Part shown: positions 1 to 6,162 of the stretch, piece by piece
Layout: every line of letters begins with the position of its first letter
Position numbering within the stretch: the first letter of the stretch is position 1
Assembly: GCA_017651385.1 (NCBI GenBank)
Contig: JAGCCY010000112.1
Span: 1 to 6,242 of the forward strand
Reading direction: 5' to 3'
Length of the DNA: 6,242 nt
Source: Lachnospiraceae bacterium
GTDB taxonomy: Bacteria; Bacillota; Clostridia; Lachnospirales; Lachnospiraceae
Made by a program: the position numbers and the translations under genes
Notes under the pieces: model-generated
Database searches by the model: none
What the model was told of the DNA's origin: nothing
The model's input: the letters and a program-made list of their open reading frames with translations, nothing else

Positions 1-18
1 GAGAAGGAAGAAGAATGA
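1..18 (+). CDS. C-terminal tail of an upstream gene (possibly def, peptide deformylase)
   Basis: Reading from base 1 in frame gives Glu-Lys-Glu-Glu-Glu followed by TGA at 16-18. The stop overlaps the fmt start as ATGA, the same junction type used twice more downstream, so this is plausibly the real end of the preceding gene. In Firmicutes the gene before fmt is usually def, whose product removes the formyl group that Fmt adds. Identity rests only on that gene-order knowledge: five acidic/basic residues carry no family signature, and chance continuation of a reading frame over 18 bases cannot be excluded. Confidence 0.45.
   Translation, partial: EKEEE
4..10 (+). promoter_or_regulatory. Ribosome binding site of fmt
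   Basis: An AAGGAAG run ends 4 nt before the ATG at 15, and its AAGGA core ends 6 nt before it, which is good Shine-Dalgarno spacing. It lies inside the last codons of the preceding reading frame, so fmt can load ribosomes itself and may also be coupled to the upstream gene through the ATGA overlap. Confidence 0.6.
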
Positions 19-959
19 AAATAGTTTTTATGGGTACACCCGATTTCGCAGCTACCATACTTAAGGCGGTCGATGAAGCGGGACATGAAATACTTGCCGT
101 GTATACACAGCCGGACAGACCCAGAGGAAGATCGGGTAAGCCCGTACAAAGTCCCGTAAAAGAATATGCCCTTTCAAAAGGATATAAGGTCTTTCAGCCC
201 GAAAAGATAAGAAAACCCGAAGAGGTTGAGATCTTAAAGACATTTGATGCCGATGTGTTCGTGGTTGCGGCTTTCGGACAGATCCTTTCACAGGAGATAC
301 TTGATATACCAAAGATGTGCCCTATCAATGCCCACGGATCGTTACTTCCGCATTTAAGAGGCGCCTCGCCCATACAAAGAGCGATAGCAATGGGGGAATC
401 GGAAACCGGCGTCACCATCCAGCGTATGGACGCGGGTATAGATACAGGTGATATAATCGATGCCGTAACCGTTCCGATCGAAGATACGGACGATGAGGCA
501 TCAATGTACGAAAAGCTTGCGGCCGAGGGAGCAAAGCTCACGGTAAAAGTACTTAAAGCGCTTTCCGACAACACCGCGACTTTCACAAAGCAGGATGAAA
601 GCCTTGCAAGTTACGCACCGATGCTTAAAAAGGAAGAGGGACTTCTTGATCTTAAGTTATCGGCCAAAGAACTTGATGCAAGAGTAAGAGGCTTTAAGGA
701 ATGGCCCACAATGTATACTTACATTGACGGAAAACTTCTTAAAGTATATAAGACCCGTCCTGTGGACGAAATTCAGGCCGATAACGAAAAAAGTCTTGAA
801 GCAGGTGATTTTTTCGTTACAAAAAAGAATATATACATTAAAACCGGCAAAGGATATCTTGAACTTTTAGAGGTCCAGCCGGAGGGTAAAAAACGCATGC
901 CGGCAATTGATTTTGCGCGCGGAGCACATATAGTAACGGGTACAAAGATAAACTCATGA
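15..959 (+). CDS. fmt: Methionyl-tRNA formyltransferase
   Basis: This cytosolic enzyme transfers a formyl group from 10-formyl-tetrahydrofolate to Met on initiator tRNA, making fMet-tRNA for translation initiation. The 314-residue length is normal for the family. The N-terminal Rossmann-type formyltransferase domain (about 1-190) shows GTPDF at 7-11, TQPDRPRGR at 31-39, and the catalytic set Asn105, His107 and Asp143, within NAHGSLLP (105-112) and GIDTGD (141-146). The C-terminal tRNA-binding domain (about 205-314) carries RVRGFKEWP at 223-231 and the typical QPEGKKRMPAIDF stretch at 288-300. The ATG at 15 has a Shine-Dalgarno sequence and gives the expected MKIVFMGTPDF start. The stop overlaps rsmB by 4 bp. 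No damage or unusual substitution of an active-site residue is visible. Confidence 0.98.
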   Translation: MKIVFMGTPDFAATILKAVDEAGHEILAVYTQPDRPRGRSGKPVQSPVKEYALSKGYKVFQPEKIRKPEEVEILKTFDADVFVVAAFGQILSQEILDIPKMCPINAHGSLLPHLRGASPIQRAIAMGESETGVTIQRMDAGIDTGDIIDAVTVPIEDTDDEASMYEKLAAEGAKLTVKVLKALSDNTATFTKQDESLASYAPMLKKEEGLLDLKLSAKELDARVRGFKEWPTMYTYIDGKLLKVYKTRPVDEIQADNEKSLEAGDFFVTKKNIYIKTGKGYLELLEVQPEGKKRMPAIDFARGAHIVTGTKINS

Positions 960-2245
960 GTGAAAACATTAGAGAGATCGTATTTGACTGTCTTCTTAAA
1001 GTCGACGAAGAAGGGCATAAAAGCCATCTTGTCATAAGGGAAGTACTAGACAAATACGATTATCTTGATAATACGGACAAAAATTTCATAAAAAGACTCT
1101 TTGAGGGCACCATACAGAAAAGGATAACGCTCGATCACGCGATAAACCGCTATTCTTCCAAGCCTGTCGAAAAATGCAAGAGTGCCGTAAAAGAGATATT
1201 AAGGATGGGAGCGTACCAGATACTTTATATGGACAGGGTTCCGGATTCCGCGGTGTGCGATGAAGCTGTCAAGCTGTGTATTAAAAGGTCGAGAAAAGAG
1301 TTTTCGGGCTTTGTAAACGCAGTGTTAAGAAAGCTTTCGCGCGAAAAGGAAAATGCACTCTGTTTTGACGCTATCGCCGATAATACTCTGAGACTGTCGG
1401 TTAAGTATTCTCTTCCCGAATGGCTTGTAAGGATGCTTACAAAAGAGCAGAAAAACGGTGAAGAGCTTATCGCTTCGCTTGAGAAAGAAAGACCCACGAC
1501 GGTCAGGATAACCGATGATCCGGAGGGTGTCTTAAAAGCCTGGGAAAAGGCAGGTCTTTCTTTTGCAAAAAGGCCGGAAATTGAAAATGTCTATGATATT
1601 TCGGGATTTCACGGTATGGAAAGCGTTCCCGGTTTTTTGGAAGGGAAAATCTATGTTCAGGATCTGAGTTCCATGATCTCCGTAAAAAAGGCATACGAAG
1701 GCTTTGAGGATGCCGAAAATGTACTCGATATCTGTGCGGCGCCCGGTGGAAAGAGTATGTATATGGCGCAGCTTCTTAAAGGAAAAGGCCATATCACAAG
1801 CTGTGACATAAGCGATGAAAAGGTAGATCTTATAAGGAAAAATGCTGAAAGGCTGAATTATAAAAACATCGATTTTGTAAAAAACGATGCGACGATATAT
1901 AACGAAGCGTTTAAGGATTCATTTGATATAGTGATCGCGGACGTACCCTGTTCGGGGCTCGGAGTCATATCAAGGAAGAGTGACATCAAATATCGCATGA
2001 GCAACGAGCTTATGGCGGACATAGTGGCTCTTCAGAAAGAGATCGCGGATAATGTAAAGCTTTACGTTAAAAAGGGCGGAGTTCTTTTATACTCGACATG
2101 TACCATCCATAAGGCGGAAAACGAACGTATCGTAAAATATATCACAAAGGATGAGACATTTGTACTTGAGGAAGATAAGCAGTTTCTTCCTAATGTCGAT
2201 GATATAGACGGCTTTTATTATGCAAGGTTAAGACGCGTAAAATGA
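956..2245 (+). CDS. rsmB: 16S rRNA (cytosine(967)-C(5))-methyltransferase RsmB
   Basis: RsmB (Sun/Fmu family) uses S-adenosylmethionine to make m5C967 (E. coli numbering) in 16S rRNA. The 429 residues match the usual length. Residues 1 to about 140 form the NusB-like RNA-binding domain, with RLFEGTIQKRITLD at 47-60 and VPDSAVCDEAVKL at 95-107. The methyltransferase domain follows: QDLSS at 235-239, the SAM-binding loop DICAAPGGKS at 258-267, acidic Asp284, DVPCSGLG at 329-336 with Cys332, and STCTI at 380-384 with Cys382. In this family the two cysteines act as release and nucleophilic residues. The protein ends with DGFYYARLRR (418-427), the normal C-terminal signature. The start is the ATG overlapping the fmt stop. 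I see no Shine-Dalgarno sequence 5-10 nt upstream, so translation probably depends on coupling to fmt. Other RNA m5C methyltransferases share the fold, but the NusB domain and location favour RsmB. Confidence 0.96.
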   Translation: MSENIREIVFDCLLKVDEEGHKSHLVIREVLDKYDYLDNTDKNFIKRLFEGTIQKRITLDHAINRYSSKPVEKCKSAVKEILRMGAYQILYMDRVPDSAVCDEAVKLCIKRSRKEFSGFVNAVLRKLSREKENALCFDAIADNTLRLSVKYSLPEWLVRMLTKEQKNGEELIASLEKERPTTVRITDDPEGVLKAWEKAGLSFAKRPEIENVYDISGFHGMESVPGFLEGKIYVQDLSSMISVKKAYEGFEDAENVLDICAAPGGKSMYMAQLLKGKGHITSCDISDEKVDLIRKNAERLNYKNIDFVKNDATIYNEAFKDSFDIVIADVPCSGLGVISRKSDIKYRMSNELMADIVALQKEIADNVKLYVKKGGVLLYSTCTIHKAENERIVKYITKDETFVLEEDKQFLPNVDDIDGFYYARLRRVK

Positions 2246-3279
2246 AAAAGGACATAAAATCATTAACACTCAACGAACTTAAGAACGAGGTAAGAGCATT
2301 AGATCTTCCGGCTTTCAGAGCCGGGCAGATCTATGCCTGGATGCATAAAAAGCTTGTGGTTTCTTTTGATGAGATGACCGATCTGGCCGCTTCCTTACGT
2401 GAAACTCTTAAGGAAGATTACGATCTTGTATCGCTGAAGACCGAGATCGTGCAGACATCCAAATATGACGGCACCAAAAAGTATCTTTTTAAGCTGTCCG
2501 ACGGAAATTATGTCGAGAGCGTTTTTATGCGGTATCATCACGGAAACAGCGTGTGCATATCGTCTCAGGTAGGCTGCAGGATGGGATGCAGGTTCTGTGC
2601 ATCGACACTGGACGGCCTTACCAGAAATTTAACTCCTTCCGAGATGCTCGACCAGATATACAGGATCACAAAAGAGACCGGGGAACGCGTTTCAAATGTT
2701 GTGGTCATGGGAACGGGCGAACCGCTCGACAATTACGATAATCTTATCAGGTTCATAGAACTTATAAGCGATGAAAACGGCTTAAACATCAGTAAAAGAA
2801 ACATTACGGTTTCATCCTGCGGAATAGTTGAGAACATAAAAAGACTTGCCGACGAAGATCTTTCGATCACGTTTGCGCTTTCTCTTCATTCCGTGACCGA
2901 CGAAAAAAGAAAAGAACTTATGCCCATTGCCAATAAGTACACGATAGCGGAGCTTATGGATGCCTGCAGATACTATTTTGACAGGACGGGAAGACGGGTA
3001 ACCTTTGAGTATGCGCTTGTAAGAGATGTAAACGATACGGATGAGGACGCGAAGGGACTTATAAAGCTTGCGTCCGGTGTCGGGGCCCATGTGAACCTTA
3101 TACCCGTAAACCCCATTAAGGAGCGGGACTACAGGGAAACAGAGCGTGCGGCGGTTCTTGAGTTCAAAAATAAACTTGAAAAAAGCCGAATAAATGTTAC
3201 TATTAGAAGGGAAATGGGCCGTGATATCGACGGCGCTTGCGGGCAGTTGCGCAAGAAAAAAACAGACGAGAATAAGTGA
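2242..3279 (+). CDS. rlmN: Dual-specificity 23S rRNA/tRNA adenine C2-methyltransferase RlmN (radical SAM)
   Basis: RlmN makes 2-methyladenosine at A2503 of 23S rRNA, in the peptidyl-transferase exit region, and at A37 of some tRNAs. The 345 residues match the family. A small N-terminal helical domain (about 1-90) precedes the radical SAM barrel. The 4Fe-4S cluster motif is Cys112, Cys116, Cys119 (CxxxCxxC). Cys333 in the GACGQL motif (331-336) is the residue that carries the transferred methyl in the mechanism, and Cys105 matches the second mechanistic cysteine (E. coli Cys118, seven residues before the cluster). MGTGEPLDNYDN (156-167), SLHS (214-217) and the Asn289-containing PVNPI are also typical. 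The related resistance enzyme Cfr shares these cysteines, but the core-operon location and ordinary sequence favour RlmN. The ATG overlaps the rsmB stop and lacks a nearby Shine-Dalgarno sequence, which suggests coupled translation. The tail is Lys-rich (KKKTDENK). Confidence 0.97.
   Translation: MKKDIKSLTLNELKNEVRALDLPAFRAGQIYAWMHKKLVVSFDEMTDLAASLRETLKEDYDLVSLKTEIVQTSKYDGTKKYLFKLSDGNYVESVFMRYHHGNSVCISSQVGCRMGCRFCASTLDGLTRNLTPSEMLDQIYRITKETGERVSNVVVMGTGEPLDNYDNLIRFIELISDENGLNISKRNITVSSCGIVENIKRLADEDLSITFALSLHSVTDEKRKELMPIANKYTIAELMDACRYYFDRTGRRVTFEYALVRDVNDTDEDAKGLIKLASGVGAHVNLIPVNPIKERDYRETERAAVLEFKNKLEKSRINVTIRREMGRDIDGACGQLRKKKTDENK
3176..3203 (+). promoter_or_regulatory. Candidate internal promoter inside the end of rlmN, upstream of the phosphatase gene
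   Basis: TTGAAA at 3176-3181 (5 of 6 to the -35 consensus) is followed after 16 nt by TACTAT at 3198-3203 (4 of 6 to the -10 consensus). TG at 3195-3196 stands one base before it, as in an extended -10. Transcription would begin near 3210, about 80 nt before the phosphatase start. It lies within coding sequence and was found by eye, so chance occurrence in AT-rich codons is a real possibility. Confidence 0.3.
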
Positions 3280-3280
3280 A

Positions 3281-3285
3281 AGGAG
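3281..3285 (+). promoter_or_regulatory. Ribosome binding site that decides the phosphatase start
   Basis: AGGAG (within GAAAGGAG, 3278-3285) lies 5 nt before the GTG at 3291. It sits downstream of the other possible in-frame start, the GTG at 3276 that overlaps the rlmN stop, so it can serve only the 3291 start. Confidence 0.8.
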
Positions 3286-3290
3286 CCGGG

Positions 3291-4025
3291 GTGCTTAAGA
3301 CATTTTCCATTACGGATATAGGCAAAAAACGAACAATGAACCAGGACTTTGTCTTCTCCTCGGAAAATCCTGTGGGAGGGCTTCCGAACCTCTTTATCGT
3401 GGCTGACGGAATGGGCGGTCACAACGGAGGCGGCTATGCATCCAATTATGCTGTCGAAGTAATGCTTAAGACCATTGAGCATTCAAAGGAAAAACTGCCG
3501 AGACACATTATTGAAGAAGCGATAAAGGAAGCCAACAGAGCGGTTCGTAAAAAGGCTTTTGAAGAACCCGGATTAACGGGTATGGGTACCACACTTGTGG
3601 TATCGACCGTTTCAAAGGATTGTCTTACGGTTGCCAATGTCGGTGACTCAAGACTTTACGTGATCGGTGAAGATATAAGACAGATAACAACGGACCATTC
3701 ATATGTCGAGGAGCTTGTAAGGGTAGGCGGCCTTGACAGGGAGAGCGCAAGAACTCATCCCAAGAAGAATATCATCACAAGAGCGATCGGCGCCGACAAC
3801 GACGTTATACCGGATTTCTTTACGGTAAAGTTAAGGCAGGGGGAGACGGTACTCATGTGTTCCGACGGACTCACCAATATGCTGGATGACGAAGAGATCA
3901 GAATGATCCTTTCGGGCCAGCGCGATCTGGTGGAAAAGGCCGAAGAACTTATCAAAGCGGCCAATAACAACGGCGGGAAAGATAACATCGCGGTAATTCT
4001 TATAGAGCCCTTTGGGGAAGAGTAA
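3291..4025 (+). CDS. prpC: PP2C-family Ser/Thr protein phosphatase (PrpC/Stp type)
   Basis: This cytosolic, metal-dependent (Mn2+/Mg2+) phosphatase removes phosphate from Ser/Thr residues. It opposes the PASTA kinase encoded next and can dephosphorylate that kinase. Starting at GTG 3291 the protein has 244 residues, normal for the PrpC/Stp group. PP2C motifs appear in order: TDIGKKRTMNQD (8-19), VADGMGGH (37-44) with metal ligand Asp39, GMGTT (97-101), NVGDSR (116-121), DHS (135-137), TRAIG (163-167), CSDGL (190-194) with Asp192, and GGKDN (228-232) with Asp231. No signal peptide or membrane segment is seen. The frame is also open from GTG 3276 (GTGA overlap with rlmN), giving five extra residues, but the strong AGGAG and the family start point support 3291. 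Only 19 nt separate it from the kinase gene. The gene symbol follows Bacillus usage; stp is an equivalent name. Confidence 0.96.
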   Translation: MLKTFSITDIGKKRTMNQDFVFSSENPVGGLPNLFIVADGMGGHNGGGYASNYAVEVMLKTIEHSKEKLPRHIIEEAIKEANRAVRKKAFEEPGLTGMGTTLVVSTVSKDCLTVANVGDSRLYVIGEDIRQITTDHSYVEELVRVGGLDRESARTHPKKNIITRAIGADNDVIPDFFTVKLRQGETVLMCSDGLTNMLDDEEIRMILSGQRDLVEKAEELIKAANNNGGKDNIAVILIEPFGEE

Positions 4026-4034
4026 GACACGAGT

Positions 4035-4038
4035 GGAG
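4035..4038 (+). promoter_or_regulatory. Ribosome binding site of the kinase gene
   Basis: GGAG lies 6 nt before the ATG at 4045, in the 19-nt gap after the phosphatase stop. In-frame ATG codons at 4060 and 4063 are further start options, but this spacing favours 4045. Confidence 0.65.
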
Positions 4039-4044
4039 ATTTAA

Positions 4045-6153
4045 ATGATTAAAATCGGAATGATGATAGGCGAAAGGTACGAGATCCTGGAAAAGATCGG
4101 GACCGGCGGAATGTCCGACGTCTATAAGGCTAAATGTCATAAATTGAACAGAATGGTTGCCGTTAAGGTACTTAAGCAGGAATTTTCGGAGAACGCTAAT
4201 TTTGTGTCCAAATTCCGTACCGAAGCGCAGGCGGCAGCGGGACTCATGCATCCGAATATCGTAAATGTCTATGATGTAGGTGACGAAAACGGCATTTACT
4301 ATATCGTAATGGAGCTTGTGGAGGGAATAACCCTCAAGAAATATATCGAGAAAAAGGCAAGACTTTCGGTTAAAGAAGCCGTTACGATCGCCATTCAGAT
4401 CTGTCTGGGCATAGAGGCGGCTCACAATAATCATATCATTCACAGGGATATCAAGCCCCAGAACGTGATAATCTCAAAAGAAGGCAAGGTCAAGGTTACC
4501 GATTTCGGTATAGCAAAGGCCGCAACCTCCAATACCATTACAAGCAACGTAATGGGTTCTGTTCATTATACTTCTCCGGAACAGGCCAGAGGCGGTTTCT
4601 CGGATGAGAAGAGTGATATCTATTCTTTGGGTATTACTTTGTTTGAAATGCTCACGGGACGCGTTCCCTTTAACGGGGATACGACTGTCGCCATTGCCAT
4701 AAAACAGATTCAGGAAGAGATGCCCTCGCCCAGAGAGTATGTTCCCGAGATACCGATAAGCGTTGAGCAGATAGTTCTTAAATGTACACAGAAGTCACCC
4801 GACAGAAGATATCAGTCCATGGGTGAGCTTATAAACGATCTTCGGCGTTCTTTTACCAATCCCGATGAAGATTTTGTAAAGATAGTGTCCGATGATGATT
4901 TTTCCCAGACACGTACGATGACGCCCGAAGAAATGGAGGCGTTAAAGCGGAGCACCAAGCCGCAGATGGAGGAGATAACAGGTGAACTTCCCAAGGCCGT
5001 GCAGCAGGAAGATGAAGACGACGACGATGAATACGATCCGAGGATGAACCGTATAATGACGATACTTGCCATAGTTGTGGGTATCATCATCTGTGTGGTC
5101 GCGATCCTTCTGATCGGAAAAACGATAGGCATATTCAGATTAAGCCGTGACAATACATCAGCGTCCGACAGCGATTCAACCTCGATAGAGGTAAGCATTG
5201 AACAGGTTGTAATGCCCAATGTCGTTGACATGGAGTATTTAAAGGCTGTCGACGTCCTCAAAAAGGAAGGACTCCTTGCCAAGGCCAAATACGAAGAATC
5301 GTCTACGGTTGCGGAAGGAACGGTTATTTCATCTTCGATCCATGACGGTCTTAAGGTTGATGTCGGAACGGTGGTCGAGCTTACGGTAAGTGCAGGTGCC
5401 ATTACCGAAGTGGTACCCGATGTTGTGGGTAAGACATTAAGTGCGGCCAATAAAGACATAATGGATAAAAACTTCAAGGTAGATATCGTGGAGGAATACA
5501 ACGATAACGTGCTTGAAGGACATGTTATCTCACAAAATCCCGAAGGTAACGGGAAGGCACCCGTAGGTTCCACGATAACGATCACCGTGAGTCTGGGCAG
5601 CAAGACAGAAGTGTTTGAGATGCCCAGCGTACTCGGCATGCTTACGGAAGATGCGGTCGTAACCCTTACGGAAGCAGGTCTTGTGGTTGACTCGAACAGC
5701 GTCACACAGGTATATAACGATGTCTACGGCGAAGGCTACGTATGTTATCAGAGCATTGCTTACGGTACGGATGTTACAAAGGGTACAAGAGTAGATATTC
5801 AGGTAAGTAAGGGTAAAGAACCCGAGGTTGAGGAAAAGTACAGCTTCAAGGGCAATATCCTTGCACCCACGACGACCGAAGATAAAGATTACAAGAGCGG
5901 CGATGAAGTCAAGATCACGATAACAAAGGATGACGGTACGGTCCTTTTTGAGACCACTACGACTTCGTTCCCCGTACCTGTCAATATGACGAGCATTACA
6001 GGTTCTTCGAAGGGTAAGATCACATTGACATATAATGTTACCCTTGAAAGCACGACTGTCGAAGACGAAAACGGAACGGTAACGATCACTCCCGGAACGA
6101 CGGAGGAACGTCAGATCACCCGTGAAGTTGAGTTTGCCAAGGAAGAAGAGTAG
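4045..6153 (+). CDS. prkC: PASTA-domain transmembrane Ser/Thr protein kinase (PrkC/StkP type)
   Basis: This is a eukaryotic-type membrane kinase of the PrkC/StkP/PknB group, which couples cell-wall signals to division, wall synthesis and germination. At 702 residues it is within the family range. The cytosolic kinase domain (about 11-270) is complete: glycine loop GTGGMS (19-24), catalytic Lys41 in VAVK, helix-C Glu60, HRDIKPQN (133-140, Asp135), DFG (153-155), an activation loop with Thr161, Ser162, Thr164, Thr166 and Ser167 as likely autophosphorylation sites, SPEQARGG (177-184) and Asp191. A juxtamembrane linker (about 271-335) ends in an acidic run at 322-329. One membrane helix spans about 338-358. 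Three extracellular PASTA repeats follow (about 388-451, 453-519, 522-591), then a Thr-rich tail (592-702) with alternating beta-like sequence. PASTA domains of this family bind muropeptides or peptidoglycan. The first and third repeats lack the usual Gln-x-Pro pattern, and Cys567 is the only outside cysteine. Its likely partner is the phosphatase encoded 19 nt upstream. Confidence 0.97.
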   Translation: MIKIGMMIGERYEILEKIGTGGMSDVYKAKCHKLNRMVAVKVLKQEFSENANFVSKFRTEAQAAAGLMHPNIVNVYDVGDENGIYYIVMELVEGITLKKYIEKKARLSVKEAVTIAIQICLGIEAAHNNHIIHRDIKPQNVIISKEGKVKVTDFGIAKAATSNTITSNVMGSVHYTSPEQARGGFSDEKSDIYSLGITLFEMLTGRVPFNGDTTVAIAIKQIQEEMPSPREYVPEIPISVEQIVLKCTQKSPDRRYQSMGELINDLRRSFTNPDEDFVKIVSDDDFSQTRTMTPEEMEALKRSTKPQMEEITGELPKAVQQEDEDDDDEYDPRMNRIMTILAIVVGIIICVVAILLIGKTIGIFRLSRDNTSASDSDSTSIEVSIEQVVMPNVVDMEYLKAVDVLKKEGLLAKAKYEESSTVAEGTVISSSIHDGLKVDVGTVVELTVSAGAITEVVPDVVGKTLSAANKDIMDKNFKVDIVEEYNDNVLEGHVISQNPEGNGKAPVGSTITITVSLGSKTEVFEMPSVLGMLTEDAVVTLTEAGLVVDSNSVTQVYNDVYGEGYVCYQSIAYGTDVTKGTRVDIQVSKGKEPEVEEKYSFKGNILAPTTTEDKDYKSGDEVKITITKDDGTVLFETTTTSFPVPVNMTSITGSSKGKITLTYNVTLESTTVEDENGTVTITPGTTEERQITREVEFAKEEE

Positions 6154-6154
6154 C

Positions 6155-6159
6155 GGGGG
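6155..6159 (+). promoter_or_regulatory. Weak or atypical ribosome binding site of rsgA
   Basis: A GGGGG run in the 9-nt gap lies only 3 nt before the rsgA ATG. The spacing is short and the match to AGGAGG is partial. The purine run GGAAGAAGAG at 6141-6150 is the other candidate but ends 12 nt away. Coupling to the kinase gene is plausible. Confidence 0.35.
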
Positions 6160-6162
6160 TTC

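Noticed and set aside
194..586. Minus-strand open frame of 130 codons inside fmt
   Set aside because: It is Ser-rich, antisense to the fmt catalytic domain and without any known motif, so a chance open frame is the better explanation.
2553..2741. Plus-strand 62-codon frame inside rlmN
   Set aside because: It is an alternative frame through the radical SAM cysteine motif region, with no ribosome binding site or family resemblance.
2242..3279. Possibility that the radical SAM gene is the resistance methyltransferase Cfr
   Set aside because: The cysteine pattern is shared, but the gene sits in the conserved rsmB-rlmN-prpC core order and has no mobile-element neighbours, so housekeeping RlmN is far more likely.
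3129..3482. Minus-strand open frame of 117 codons spanning the rlmN/prpC boundary
   Set aside because: It is antisense to the conserved RlmN C-terminus and the PP2C N-terminus, and nothing in the translation resembles a known small protein.
4000..4443. Minus-strand open frame of 147 codons across the prpC/prkC junction
   Set aside because: It is antisense to the prpC end and the conserved kinase N-lobe. It shows no domain, and the operon leaves no room for a separate promoter.
4812..5705. Long minus-strand open frame (297 codons) opposite prkC
   Set aside because: It lies wholly antisense to a kinase gene with clear domains. The predicted protein is low-complexity, rich in Ser, Thr, Ile and Pro, as expected from the reverse complement of Asp/Glu/Val-rich codons, and shows no recognisable motif.
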